Assembly (NCBI GenBank): GCA_025024175.1
Contig: QCXZ01000001.1
Span: forward strand, 18,538,001 to 18,602,000
Direction of reading: 5' to 3'
DNA length: 64,000 nucleotides
Origin: Rhyzopertha dominica
Taxonomy: Eukaryota > Arthropoda > Insecta > Coleoptera > Bostrichidae
A program made the translations under genes and the position numbers. The notes beneath the pieces were generated by a model, which was not told the origin of the DNA, did not search any database, and was given only the letters and a program-made list of their open reading frames with translations. Shown one piece after another: positions 10,618 to 22,849 of the stretch (position 1 is its first letter; the number at the start of each line of letters is the position of its first letter).

Positions 10618-13600
10618 CATATACCTTTTAGAAGGTACCGGGGGCACAATAAGCTGAAGCTTCAGTGCGATGAGCTCTCAATAACACTATAACCTATGCA
10701 ACAGTAACCGCCAAAGTACCTATATATGTATTTAGATTTTTTAAATTATTTTAAGGTTTTTCATATTTTGTTTAATTATTTAATTAATTTTTCTCATAGA
10801 AAATATATACGCTTAAAAATACGGTAACATTATGCTATGAACGCGCTTTAGCAGTACCAAAGATTACTCACAGGAGTATACCTACAGATTGTACTGTTTC
10901 CACAATGGTCAAAAGGCTATGCAAAACATGGTAAACATGATTACCAGCTTTAAGTACATAGATGATTAATTAAACAGTTTATCACTAACTCATATTCAAT
11001 TCATTGCGGATGGCCTTTAATAAAAATATGCTTCACTACATTTTTTTGCCACCCCATGCCTTAGTCTGTTCTATTATCACTGAAATATCTACCTAAATAA
11101 CTATAGACAAATTTACTATACTTACAATTCGCTAAATTGCTGAGCCGTTTCGAATAATTTTATTTGTTTATTCGTAACTCGCCTTTATTATTAATTCATG
11201 TATTTCCTTAGCGGTTGATGAATTAATTATATCCCGAACAATTTTTACGTTCCCGCATTATATTTCAGGCTGCTTTTTTAAATAATTGGCAATCAAAAGA
11301 GTAATAAAGCTAAACGCTTTTATCCCGAAGGACAACAGAAGACGCACATAATTTTGTTTTCCGCGCTGCCTCACCCCACCGGAGAATACACTGGGAGCCT
11401 GTTAAAAATATCAATGGCGCACCAGATAACTCGCGTTGTGGCGCTTTTGTGAACAGATGAATATTATAAAGGGACAAAGATTCTACAATACAACATACAA
11501 TGAATACGATACAATAGTGTTGTATTCGGTATTGTATACATATAATAGAACTACAGAAGCAAGCTTAATGCCATTTCAAACAAGGCCGTTATCAGAGGCG
11601 GCGATACTAGCGCCACATGTGCCGGCAGTCGCTACTAATTGCGACGTTTCTGCAGACAGGAAGCTGTAAATCTGTTTCCATGCTCTCGCAGGAAGGACGC
11701 CNGTCCTATAAATTACTATCTTTCAATTTAACTTCACGTTTATATATACATTTTGGCGAAGCATGCGGTTTACTGCGTCGTATGGTGCTGGAATTGCAAC
11801 TAAATTTTTTTCTTATGAAATTCTCTTATGACTGAAAAAATGTTTCAGACTCGCGCATTATAGTATTATGTGTGTTAACATTGGGGTTAAAAAAGACTTT
11901 CTTTTATTATAATAGTACCGCTAAGATTGCATTGACTATTAACTATATTGATCACCGTATTAGAGTAACTGATTAAGGCTTAGTTGCAGTTCCTAGTCGT
12001 ACGATTGGACTTCTGAAAGGCGTTTGGCAGTATAAATCATAAATTATTTTGCACCAAGTTAAATTATTACGGATTACCGTCCTAGTTGAAAAGGTTTAAT
12101 TGAGCTCCTTAGGAATCCTGGGTGGCTTCTTCTTATTAAGCCAAAGCTTGATAGAATAACAATTTATTCTAAGTAGCATAAAATTAAATCCTACTTTTGC
12201 ATTAAGAATGTTATTAGGAAACCTTGTTTTTTGGTAATTCTATGTTAGTGCCCCATTTGTCGATTACATTCGAAACTTAGATGTGATCCTTAAAAGTGAA
12301 CTCCGTAGAAAAGGAAATTGTGTTAAAGTTATCACATCTCAAGCTGAGGTGCAGAATATACTGAACGATTATCGTTGTTTTACGTCCAATGCCGTTAATT
12401 ATTGCGCTATTTAACATTTAACACAAGTAAACCACTACTTAACGTGCGAACTTCTTATTGCCGTTATTTACGAATTGAGTTAGACATTAGACGATAGCTC
12501 GGATGGCGGATGGCGGTCTTTTCTGACACATCAAAGGGATGTAACGCGCCATTTGTCGCGTTATTGTGGCTACACTGGCATGACGTTAGATTGCATATTA
12601 CGACTAGACAAACTCGGCAGGTTTAAGCATGTTTGGAGGTTAGGCTGGACGCCAAGGGCTATGCAGAATGTTTCTCTTTTAAACATTTTAAGAAAGCGTT
12701 TTACTAGTTACTATCTAAAAAGTGGAAACTACGAAACCGTTCAAGAGCCAACAAAACATTTTCAGTAAGTATTTTTTATCTAATAAATTTACAACTTACA
12801 TTTACTAAATGGAAATTCTCAGTTATAAATGGGAAATTATTATATTAAGCAGTGCTTGCTTGTAAATGTAAAAAAACATTTAGTACGGATCTTCATCGCT
12901 TCCATAGTTTCCAGACAATAACTGGAAAATTTCTAATTTCCACTTACAGAATGGAAATTTCCAGATAATTGGAAAGTATTATCAACCAGCATCTTCTAAG
13001 CCTTGGCTTGTGTCTGGTCCAGTGATAATATAATAAATTTGAACATCTTGAAATTATTCTATCAAAAAACGCGTTATGTATGGATTAGACCTCAAATACA
13101 AGTGTAGCCACTTAGTTCAATATGTAATTGAATCTACATTTTGTAACGACTTAATTATTACAATAATGGGCGTTAGACATTAGTTAATACGTTTATGGTT
13201 AGCGTTAACGCATAACGTCGATCTTGTATTAAAAATATCTAGATTGGTTGAATATGTTTAATTTATAAAATCCTTACAAATCCTACTAACAATACTAATA
13301 TAAGAGGTAGATTTGTTTTTTATTCAAATATTCATTTCAGATTTACTCGTTTTAAGAAAGGTATCATGCCTTGCCACTGCACTGCATAAACTTGTTTTAC
13401 AAAGTGCAACGCTTTGCCAGGTCAATTTGAAATTTTTTGTATTAACAACTTTAAATATATAATAACATTTTTTTTATTTTTAATGCCTTCATTTGGCTTT
13501 GCTTCTTTCACTATTTTTTAAGATTTTAGAATACTGATGAAGAGAATTTTTTTTTTGTAATTTTCCCGATAATTTATATATAAACAACTGCCTTATTTAT

Positions 13601-14025
13601 TATTAGGTATTTCAAAAGAACTTCAAAGAAGTCAGTCTCGATAAGATAAACGCATACTGTACCTAAGCTAAGAACATCGTACGAATATAACTACTTAGTA
13701 GCAACATTACGTACTTCAAATCTTAAGTACGTTTTATCTTCTGTTTATCAAACCGTGTAATACATTAAATCATTGTTTTCCTACCTTTTCGTTGCTTGTA
13801 CATCATAAACATCAGGCAATCACCAATCAGTGTTTATGATAATAATATACATATTACCTAATTCTACCCAGTAACCATGGTGACGGCTTAAAATCTACTG
13901 TTAACCTACCATACTTTTACATATTGCAGCAGTTACTGGGCTAAATTTAATTATATCAACTTTATTAAATTAAGAAGAGGAACCAGCGCATGTAAGTTGC
14001 AGTGTGGAGTGTTCAAGCTAGTTTT
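10618..14025. other. Long stretch without recognisable genes
   Basis: AT-rich, with short uninformative ORFs (for example 11436-11669 and 12553-12768). At about 12800-12980 there are several copies of ggaaatt/aatttcc in both orientations, including a self-complementary run around 12920-12965. Nothing else can be supported. Confidence 0.4.
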
Positions 14026-14895
14026 ACTTCCACGTCCAACGGATGGGAAGTAGTTTCGCGAAAAAAATTTTCAAAAATTTGTATTTGCTCATTCGCTTTA
14101 AAATGGTCGAAAACGCAAAAGAACAAAGTTTGAGCAAAAAAATTTCTTGTCTGTGTGTCTGTGTCTGGTTTTGTTTGTATACGCGGTAACTTTCGAAAGA
14201 CTTAATATATGAACTTGAAATTTGGCAAACATATAAATCTCAACTACCCAAAGCGACCTATTGTTTGTGGGGTAAGTACGGTATCGGGAAGGGGGCAAAA
14301 CTGGGGGGTAACTACCCTTTCTGCAAATTTTTATTTTTTTATATTTTTTTTTTCGTTTTAGTATGTGATTACTAGTATCACTGCGAGTATTATTATAAAT
14401 TTTCGGTGCAGCAAACTGTTTAGAAGATATTACCAAAAAAGCGTCACTTAAAGAAAACGGTTTTTCCTAAATATCTCCGAATATACTTAATATATTCAAA
14501 AAATGAAAATGCCATCAGATAGGAAATAAAATTTCTCACAAAAAGTTTTTTAGAAAATTTATTCAAAATGTTGACATTTTCGAAATATTTCCAAAAAACC
14601 TATTTTGATCCCTGCTCGTACGCTTTTTTTAATTTTGGTATTATATATAAAATCAAATTTCTGATCAGAAAGCACTCTTGTAATTTTTTTGTTAAGTTAA
14701 TAATTTTCGAGTTATTTGGAAAAAAACGATTTTAAAATTTATATATTTTTGCTAATATCACGAGGACTTTGTCTTAGAAAAAAATGTGTAGAGACAAAAT
14801 GCTCAAAATCTGATTACTAATCGTATAGCATAAGAAATAAAAACGTAAATGTCATTTTGACAATTGGATGTGGAAGTATTGATTCAATTTGCAGC
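14026..14895 (+). repeat. Dispersed AT-rich repeat, copy 1
   Basis: It is about 870 bp and begins acttccacgtccaacggatg. It ends near ttggatgtggaagtattgat, so its ends form an imperfect inverted repeat around acttccac(g/a)tccaa. A second copy lies in the opposite orientation at 59465-60293, sharing long blocks such as the gggtagttactcc/ggtaactaccc region and tttcgaaag. It is probably a non-autonomous DNA element. Any ORF in it (for example 14098-14436 minus) is a by-product. Similarity to the second copy may extend a little past the right end. Confidence 0.68.
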
Positions 14896-15231
14896 GGTTT
14901 TTCTATTTCACGCACCAAAGTGCGGACAGTAGTTGTGTTTTGATCTATCAATATGCCAATGATCCCATTGAGACTCATTTTTTTGACATGGACACGTCTT
15001 GTTTCTCGGTTTCGGGTACATTCTGTGCCGCACGAACTTAAAAATGTGCCCTATAGCAGTACCAATAGGTATTATGCCCAATAAACTTTAGCAGTGAAAC
15101 AAAACTGTGTACACAGTGCGTTAAATACGAAAGTAGATATCTACCTTGGTAGTCGGTACGGATACTGAGAATGCCTACTTATCTATAATTATCATGCGTG
15201 GAAGCGTTGATCTTTACATTTGAGAAACATA

Positions 15232-15281
<50 letters not shown>
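15232..15281. repeat. (AAT)n microsatellite
   Basis: About 16 uninterrupted AAT units. Confidence 0.95.
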
Positions 15282-15283
<2 letters not shown>

Positions 15284-15341
15284 TACTAAATAATTATAAC
15301 ACCCAGTGGGATTGCTTGGGCGGAAAGATACCTTAATTTTA

Positions 15342-15376
15342 TATAAAGAGCGGGCTGGCGCATGGCACCAAGTCTG
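15342..15376 (+). promoter_or_regulatory. Possible TATA promoter
   Basis: tataaa at 15342-15347 sits in a GC-richer setting (agagcgggctggcgc). About 25-30 bp downstream is ccaagtctg, a loose initiator-like site. It precedes a 125-codon ORF at 15531. It could also be the promoter of an LTR or other mobile element. No expression evidence is available. Confidence 0.3.
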
Positions 15377-15530
15377 CTTTAAAATCGGTGAAGCAAGCGA
15401 ACAAAAGCGAACCAGGTATACTAAAGTGTTTTAAGTGGTAGTAGTGTTGTGATTAGTGGTTTATCGAATTTATAGTGTTACAATAGCAGAGTATTGAACT
15501 AGCTACAATTTTGGTGTAGTTTTATGGGCT

Positions 15531-15908
15531 GTGATTTTCTCTGCTCATTGCCGGCAGTCTCGACTTTCTAAGTGCAAGGTAGTCGATACGGTGAAGAAAT
15601 GGGCAAGGACTGCTTTCTGGTCGATTACCATGCTAGTAAGTGACAAATTAAAGCACAAAATCGCTTGCGCTGCATGTCAATTAAACGATGGTTTCAAAAA
15701 TAGTACTTCCAGCAATGCAGCAGAAAGTAAGGAACAAAGTCGCTTGCGTTTACTTTTGTCTGCTCTTCAAGGAGTAGGGCAGCCTTGCCTTCTTATTGTT
15801 ATCTATAATACATTTATATTCACCGATTACATGATCTATGTTTCCAGGTGCATATACCGTGAGCTAGACCTGCATAGATGCCTCGTGCCAGAAATGGGGC
15901 AGCGCTAG
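15531..15908 (+). CDS. Unrecognised 125-codon ORF
   Basis: This is one of the longest open frames in its neighbourhood and lies about 160 bp after a TATA-like site. The sequence is not a family I know. It has a CAACQL patch and a Ser/Asn-rich segment (NSTSSNAAESKEQS), then a hydrophobic stretch (PCLLIVIYNTFIF). The listed start is an ATT-type codon, since no ATG opens the frame. The text atgctagtaagtgac near 15630 would allow a splice donor, so part of the frame may be intronic. Coding status is uncertain. A transposon leader or non-coding transcript are alternatives. Confidence 0.18.
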   Translation: MIFSAHCRQSRLSKCKVVDTVKKWARTAFWSITMLVSDKLKHKIACAACQLNDGFKNSTSSNAAESKEQSRLRLLLSALQGVGQPCLLIVIYNTFIFTDYMIYVSRCIYRELDLHRCLVPEMGQR

Positions 15909-15964
15909 GTCGTTTCTTTGGACAACAGGGCTGTTCCATATCTTCAGTTGGGTCGCGCATGTAG

Positions 15965-16310
15965 TTCAGGTTCAGGTTCCTACATCACGGGAGATGCTTC
16001 ATCCAACCTTTAGGTTGAGCATCCACATTATCCAGGTGCTCATGACAGATGGATGCTGAAAGTGTGTTTCAGGTCTCTGGGAGGGTACCGCAAGTAATCC
16101 GCGTGTTTACGTCGCAGACTCGTAACAAGGGATTACTACCCCCGGTAGAATAAAATATAATATCTTGCATGAGGGGGTTAGCTGTAGTTCCCTGGACGGG
16201 TTAGATATGTGATTCAGGTGTCTACGTCACGACAGAGGCTTGCTTCAGGTGTTTATCACACCAGGAAGCGGAGAGCATCAGGTAACTACATCCAATAGGC
16301 TTGCACTCGG
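15965..16310 (+). repeat. Field of CAGGT-led imperfect repeats
   Basis: At least six units start with caggt followed by a C/T-rich or tacatcac-like text: caggttcctacatcacg, caggtgctcatgacag, caggtctctgggag, caggtgtctacgtcacgac, caggtgtttatcacacc and caggtaactacatcc. Spacing varies from about 20 to 150 bp. The units are related but strongly diverged. No coding frame spans them. Confidence 0.5.
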
Positions 16311-16681
16311 TGGTTAATATTCCTGGACTGATGTAAGTACTATGTAGACGCGGCGAGGCGAGACGAGCCGCAGGCTTAAGTATTTTTACAGCGCATCTCA
16401 AGCCGCCTGCTAATCAGAAGTATAATCCTTCCGGTCCAATATCGCGAATAGGATACTAAACCTTTGTTTCCTTTCTAAAACCTTGGGTTTCTATCTTTTG
16501 AATTGCACATTATGACTTTCACGATCCAAAGAGCTATGGCTAGTTTCAGAGTCAGTTTTACTACCATTTACTACTTATCTCCGGGCGATTCTAACGTTTT
16601 CTAAATGGTTCGTCATGAAAACATGTCCCCCAAAGGGCAATTTGCATGCATATGTTTAGGAAATGCTGCGGTGTCAGTCTC

Positions 16682-17178
16682 ATCCTGCCGCTACCCTAGG
16701 CACCGCGGCAATAGAGGGGTTGGAAAAAAGTAGTTATTTAGCGTTTTCTCCAGGACAAAAAACCTAATACAAAATTTGTAGGCACAGACCAGACGAATTA
16801 AAAAAACTAACGGTGTCTACTGCCATATTGCCGGAAATCCTCGGCACTGTGGATCAAAGCGGCGCGCGCGCGCGGTACTATATTTCGTATAAGGGCGCTG
16901 ATATATTCAACTAAAACGTAATTTTTCAAAAGAACCGAATATTTTTTCACTTGCATTCTAATTGAACTGAATTACAACCACTTAAAATGCCAATAATTGA
17001 TTTCTGGACCTCCAGGTGACTATTAATTCCATGACAATATCAAAAACCTTACAATGCACGTAGAGGTTGATCTGGCATGCCGTGACATTACAAAAATTAA
17101 ATTAAAAACTCAAAACTCAGTAGACAACTACTTTTTTCAACCTCTTTATCGCTGCGGTAGCTGGGGTAGCGGCAGGAT
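16682..17178. mobile_element. 497-bp MITE with ~65-bp terminal inverted repeats
   Basis: The left end reads atcctgccgctaccctaggc and the right end read inward atcctgccgctaccccagct. The match continues through ggttg.aaaaaagtagtt for about 65 bp. The interior (to about 17110) has no gene but contains a GC alternation (ggcgcgcgcgcgcgg) near 16860. Target-site duplication is unclear. The element directly abuts the repeat-family copy starting at 17204. Confidence 0.68.
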
Positions 17179-17203
17179 ATAAGATCTGGCTCAGCGGGAT
17201 TCC

Positions 17204-17790
17204 CTGTTAAGTGTATAATTTTTAATAAGTTAGCACAATGTGACAATTACCTTTTTACCTCACTTTTTACTGGTTAAACGTTAGGTTTTATCTTCATTTC
17301 AAGTTATAAAACTACAAATATGTACCAACCATTCAGTTTATCACCATAAGTATAAAATTACCGTGTAATAACAATGTTTATCGTAATATAACAATGCTAT
17401 GTACTACCGCACATTAATTTGTTTTTCTGCTCTAAGCGAACTTAAATTTCACCGAATCAAATGTTAACAATGAATTTAGAAAAACTTAAAACTATGATAA
17501 GTTAAAAAAAACTTAAAATATGAATAAAACTTTTGAAATAGCACTTCATTTTAGAAAATGGAGCACCTAATCTATTCCGTCTTATAACTGCTTAGAGCAT
17601 ATTGAAAGTTTTTATTGCATATTCCTATGTTACGTTCTTCTATTGTATGATTATTATTATGTGTTTCACTCTGAATAGGACAATAAAAAAAATGTAAAAT
17701 TCTTACACTTTTAAGTTGCCACCATCTAAAGGGTAAAATTTGGAACCTCTATATTATAAGAGGACCATTTTTGTAGCATGACAGATAGCA
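17204..17790 (+). repeat. Dispersed repeat family copy (two modules)
   Basis: Module 1 (17204-17415, from gttaagtgtataattttt) is shared with 49378-49557 plus, 27712-27795 plus and 28243-28385 minus. Diagnostic text: acgttaggttttat, ttcaagttataaaactacaa, cagtttatc. Module 2 (17556-17790, from aaaatggagcacctaa) is shared with 3758-3985 and with 28035-28125 minus. The two modules occur in the same relative order here and at 28 kb, suggesting one parental element. No coding capacity. Confidence 0.65.
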
Positions 17791-18769
17791 AAGATCGTTA
17801 TCCCTTTAAATGGAGTTATCCGTAGATGCGACATTGGACATAACAATAATTAAAAATTATGTTACTCCTTAAAAAGATTAGGTATCTAAATTTGTAAATG
17901 CATGTGTTTTGCAGATCCGTAACACTTACATACAAGCCGCCATTCGACAATGAGCTTTTCTAGCAGCTACAATAATTTAAGCCACAGTATCTCATTCCCC
18001 CGCTCGACATTTTCAGCAATTTTAGATGCGGCCCTCTCCCGGCACGAATTTTTCATGGCGCCCCATTAAATTGAGTTTAATAGGCGTGTAAAATTCACGA
18101 CCACTTCTGCGTTTAAAAGTCGCCTTTTTGCATAACATTTTTAACATACCCTTTATTTATGCAATTATACAGAAGTAAGTTCTTTTGTGAATCGTTCACG
18201 GGCTCTGCATTTCGCCATTCTTTTGCCTCTATTGTTGCCAACTACACTACGTACGCTGTACATTGTGTATTGTTGCCAGTTTCCTTTGCTAGGATGCCCA
18301 TTATAATAAAAGGGGCTACGCGAAGGTTCTAAACTGAGTTTAGCCGTGTATTTTCGTGGAAGCAGTAGATACGAGAACTCGCCAAAAAGCGACCTCTATT
18401 CAAAGCAATCTACTGCAACTTAGTCGTGGCCTTTAGATTTTAAACGAATAATACTAAAGACGTGAAGAAAATAAAGATAAATCCGCGAATTAAAATCACT
18501 AAAGGCATTTATGACTACTTTATGATAAACATGTTTGTTTATTTTTGGCAAGGTGATGGGTTCTGAACAAGAATATTTTTAGGTCCAGATGGAATAAGAA
18601 GAAAATCAAAATGAAATTAACTCAATTACTACCATATGGAGATGGCTCCCAAAGTTCACATTCACCCAGATAGGGAAGAACGCTAGTATATGTTATTTAG
18701 AAATGAACGAGGAGAAACGAAATTAATGTATTGCAGCACATCACAAAGATTTAATTGGAAAGCAAGAGA
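17791..18769. other. Intergenic, no recognisable gene
   Basis: Slightly more GC-rich patches around 17940-18060 and 18200-18420. Nothing identifiable. Confidence 0.35.
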
Positions 18770-19075
18770 AAAATGACAACATAAAGATCAAGAGGTTAGC
18801 AATTTTAAGTACCTAAGTATTACATTATTGAGAAATAACGACAGAACAACAGAAACAGCAGATCATACACAAAAAGGATACACAACCCACTTTAAAAATA
18901 ATTCATTTGAGCTGGATGCAAAAATAAAAACACATTAAAAATGATATTAAATTAACAGAACTTTTATAGATTAATAATGATTACGGACTGCCGAAAGAAG
19001 GAGTCCACAGCAGTCTAATAAACATCTCAGCGCAACGGTTGAGATTAGATAACATATATACCGGAAAGATATGGG
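18770..19075 (+). pseudogene. Non-LTR reverse transcriptase remnant
   Basis: The translation contains QEVSNFKYLSITLLRNNDRT near 18785-18845. It is the same (V.(S/T)FKYLG(V/I).L..) block as at 3031 and in the 28.8-kb RT copy, and is followed by a degraded thumb region with many stops. Only this C-terminal RT section survives. Homology is lost before 19090, where cagtggcggatcaag and a 13-base G-run begin. Confidence 0.55.
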
Positions 19076-19373
19076 AACAGCACCAGTGGCGGATCAAGAA
19101 TTTTGGTGGGGGGGGGGGGCTTGACCCATTGGAGAAATGCCTTATGTTTTGTTTTATCTATATAAGCTATACTTAAAGAATACAGCTTTAGAAACAAATT
19201 ACCGTTTCAAATGAAATTGAAATTGAAAATTGCATTTAATCACGTTGCCTAAAACCAACGTGTGACGGCACGTTTCATTCTAGATTTTAGAACACGTGAC
19301 TTTTGAGCGACTGCCAGGGGGCAAATTTCAAAACGATGCAGCTTCTAGCGCGCTGTCATAGAAACCCCATTAC

Positions 19374-19478
19374 AAGGTGGTATATTCTGGTGTTACAGCT
19401 CGTCTTAACTACTGACCCCAAAACGCGTGCCCGTTTCAGATGGCGCCAGGTTCGTTGTCTCCCAGGTCGACTTGATTT
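19374..19478 (+). repeat. Repeat segment, inverted partner at 22.3 kb
   Basis: Shares aaggtggta, ctggtgtt.cagct and the highly similar cagatggcgccaggttcgtt...tctcccagg with the reverse complement of 22312-22428. The conserved part is GC-richer than its surroundings. Its nature is unknown. Confidence 0.6.
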
Positions 19479-19489
19479 TGCTGTTATGT

Positions 19490-20834
19490 CAGATTGTTGT
19501 CTCTGTCAAATTGACAAATAGATTATCACAAAACATTCAACTATTAATTTGAGTTGCAATTTGTAAGTTATCAGGATGGTATTCAAGAAAATGTATGCAC
19601 AGCGTTTTTTACCTATGACATTAGCAGTTTGTGTATTATTTGAAACTGGATCAGTTTCAATAACACAGGTTTGTTTGAAGTGGTTAATTACCATATACGT
19701 ACAATGTACACTACCTTCAAGAAGAAAGGCACACAATAAGGCATTTGACGAGGTCTGCTTAACATGTAGTCTGTAGCTACACTCCACCAAGTTCCTATAT
19801 ATTGATCCTGAACGATAGAAAGCACATCTGAGTTGTCTATGCAAGATACTATGAACTATATTAAAAGCAGGTATATAAAACTACAAAGATATTGTGCAGT
19901 AATTAATGCTATTTTTTCAGCATTATTATCTGTTGATTACAATAAAATGTTGATGAAGGCCAAGACTACAGGGAAATAAACGACAAAAAAGTTAAACTGA
20001 ACGACTGAAGCTATTGTTATAATAAGTCCACTATAATAGTGGTGCCAGTTATAATGCAATGAGAAATTCACTTTACATAAGTATTTTCTGAGCTTATGTG
20101 TATATCTACTCAGGATTCCTATAGAACTAGTAGTTGCTGAAGCAAAAATGAAATAGTATTTAAAATGTAAAACGTAACTACAAGGAATATTAATAACAGC
20201 TATCATTATTAAAGAAAAACACATGGTAATCTATTAAATCCTGTTGATAATTAATCGGATGACAATAGATACATTATTTTTTATAAATATTAAACAATGT
20301 TTCAGAAGTTTGAAATTATATTTATCATGACAGCTTTTGTTATTACATGCTTATTATGTTAAATAAATGTCATACCATATACCTGAGGCTCTTTGTATTT
20401 AATTTACTATTTCATGTGCAATGAGGTGATTAGCCCTCCGCAAATAGTAATATTTGTGCTAACTTAAAAATACTTATTGTAAAATATCAATTTATATCAA
20501 ACATACTCATTCAAAATACCCACATTTAAGTAAAACGATTAATTCATATTCTGCAGTAGACAAGTCTATTTTATAAGTTTTTTTTATAAGTAAAACGGTG
20601 GCAAAACCAAAGTTTATGGACGAAAACCGTCAGCTTTGCTTGATTTTAAATTGCTGGGGTCTGGATGTGAACGTTTACAACTGTGCAATTTTAATTCTGT
20701 AGCGGTTGGAAGTAGAATACCTATATAGGTAAAGTAAACGAACACCATGTCACATTTATAAAACTGCAGAACTGACCAATTGGTTAAAGCTTTCGTGGCC
20801 AGGTGAAGAACTATTTTCTGATTCGCGTCTGTAG
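19490..20834. other. Intergenic, no recognisable gene
   Basis: Short antisense-overlapping ORFs at 19506-19844 and 19937-20224 show no recognisable domain. Confidence 0.35.
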
Positions 20835-21019
20835 GCCGTCGTCAGTTGGAGTTACTTCCTAACGTTTTGCTAGCACGAGTGGCAAGCTTCTTCAGAGGTC
20901 CTTCCATCTCCGGTGCTGGACAGACAGTTTACAATCAGCACCGGAGACGGAAAGACCTCTGAAGAAGCTTGCCACTCGTGCTAGTGAAATGTTAGGAAGC
21001 AACTCTAACCAACGACGGC
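20835..21019. repeat. Snap-back inverted repeat, ~84-bp arms
   Basis: The left arm 20835-20918 and right arm 20936-21019 are nearly perfect inverted copies with about 17 bp between them. Shared text includes gcaccggaga, cctctgaagaagcttgcc and actcgtgctag. On the plus strand the right arm reads CTGAAGA ... GTGAAATGTTAG, an arrangement reminiscent of Penelope-type terminal repeats. It cannot be assigned firmly. Confidence 0.7.
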
Positions 21020-21156
21020 TTTTACATCCTAACCAGGACAACAGTTCAGATTTCACTGAGTAATATTATAAGAACCATCAGTATTTATCTAAAGTTAAAT
21101 CCAGAGAATAGGATATACATACATGTTGATCATCGTTAGGCCAAATACCTAACCAA

Positions 21157-21375
21157 TTGTTCCGATCCGTTGAGCTGTTCTCGAGTTATAAGTGTGACAG
21201 ACAGACAATAGCACCTTTTGGAAAATGTGCTAAAAATAATGCATTTGATGAATTAATAAATAAGTTAAAAGAAGTTGATAGCAACATATTCAGAGATAGT
21301 GTGAAGAAAAAATTGATTCTTTACATGAAAAATTCCAAAAGAAATTAAAAAAAAGGAAATGCCCATTATGACGGT
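21157..21375 (+). pseudogene. MADF/Myb-SANT-like fragment (tentative)
   Basis: The 63-codon frame ends NNAFDELINKLKEVDSNIF and then RDSVKKK. This is like the helix pair of MADF-type DNA-binding domains (A...L..K..E.D......VK.KI..L...). In an overlapping frame the next residues read EEKIDSLHEKFQKKLKK, which fits the following R..F.KE.KK helix better. A one-base frameshift in the A-run near 21305 may therefore have split the domain. No ATG-led complete gene or splice sites are obvious. Could be an exon of a decayed host-like or transposon-encoded gene. Confidence 0.35.
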
Positions 21376-22311
21376 TTGTGCTTTCTTTCACATTTAACTT
21401 TTACTGCAAATGCAGACACCACTATTAGTAAATTACTACCACATTCGATTTTGTATATCTCTACAAGTAGAACAAGACTGCAGTCTTCAGTTTGCAATGT
21501 GTAGACGCATCCCTTCTTCGTTCCTCTTTGCACAACTTTACCTGTTTAGCTAAAACCGTCCAACACGAACAACGTCTATGTCCACCTTTACGTCAGTTTT
21601 AAAACTATATCTTAATCAATATATTAACACTAGTTTATTTTTACTGAGATCAGTACATAAGTTCTGCTACAAAGATTACAAAATATGGTTTTAAATTAAT
21701 ATATGAGTAATATCCTCTGGCTCTGTATCTAAACTGTCAGATCTTTCTACGCATTTTAGTCTTTTCACCAGCACCTTGAGCTCTGAGACATTTGCTCAGA
21801 ATATTGGACATTGGACACTTCTACAGCAGACACCACGAAGAATTAGTGCACTGCACTACAACGATATCAATCCCATGGACTCTGCTGGTCAAATACTTTG
21901 CAACTATACTCTATTGTGGGTCTAAATTTAATAATGATTCTTTATGAGACTCAGCAAGTACTTTCTAACCATCAGTTACACCTTCGGAGTGGGACAACAG
22001 CAAGGCAGCACACTAAAAATAAACAAATCAACGAAATATTTCTCACCTTTTGTTCATGTGCATCACTTTGTATTGATGAATTGTACCTGTAACTGCAATC
22101 TGCAAGCCCATATCCCATTGTTTTAATCTGTCACCATTACCACCCATACTGATGGTATGTACAACATGGTATACATTTGACGTCTTAAAGGTTAAAATCT
22201 GCACATTAACATTTATGCAACACTTTTCTTATGCAAAGATTTTAATACTAATGACAAACTCACAATTTGACTATTGCTCGCTGGTTCTGTCACGGTCCTC
22301 TGCTTTTGCTA
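21376..22311. other. Intergenic, no recognisable gene
   Basis: Only overlapping short ORFs (for example 21898-22126) with no domain signatures. Confidence 0.35.
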
Positions 22312-22428
22312 TTAATCAGCTTGGCCTGGGAGACAACGAACCTGGCGCCATCTGAAGTGTACTCAGATTTTGGAACAGACATTTGAACTAAAATGGCCAA
22401 AGCTGAAACACCAGTAATCTACCACCTT
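22312..22428 (-). repeat. Inverted partner of the 19.4-kb segment
   Basis: Reverse complement matches 19374-19478, best over cagatggcgccagg and tctcccagg. Confidence 0.6.
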
Positions 22429-22457
22429 GCCCATTACTTAATGCCAACGTCAGTCAC

Positions 22458-22781
22458 TAGAGCTGGGACATTCGATTCAATTCAAATCGTTCAATCAATC
22501 GCGTAGATTCGGATCATTCAAGTCGTTCAAAAATCATTACTGAGAACGAGTTACCGAGTTGTTTAGACCTGCTTAAAGACATATGGATCGTGAATTGAAA
22601 GTGACAGCGGTGTCTCCTGTCTTGCCACAGCATATAAATATGCTCTCATGCTGTGTTCTCGTCGTGTGCTGTCGTCAGCCGTTAACCATGTACGACGCAC
22701 GAACGACGCTGTGAGCTGTGAGCCAAATCAAGGCATGAGTCATTCAATTTGAACGACTTGGTCATGAAGGACCCAACTCTA
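22458..22781. mobile_element. 324-bp hAT-like MITE
   Basis: Termini are TAGAGCTGGG (left) and TAGAGTTGGG read inward from the right. Flanking octamers tcagtcac (22450-22457) and tcagccac (22782-22789) match 7/8, the hAT-sized duplication. Subterminal motifs cgttcaa/ttgaacg recur at both ends. No ORF inside. It ends about 70 bp upstream of the promoter-like sites at 22850. Confidence 0.75.
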
Positions 22782-22849
22782 TCAGCCACGCGTCCGTTTC
22801 CAGGGTTTCGCAGGCGCGACCCATGCGTGCGCTTTTTGCCCCCTGGACG

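Larger units (their letters stand above)
14896..15531. other. Short intergenic region upstream of a possible promoter
   Basis: No gene is seen before the microsatellite and TATA-like site that are listed separately. Confidence 0.4.

Noticed and set aside
19087..19119. cagtggcggatcaag followed by a 13-base G-run as a hAT terminus
   Set aside because: It resembles the CAGTGGCGGC end at 3549, but no inverted partner or 8-bp duplication was found nearby.
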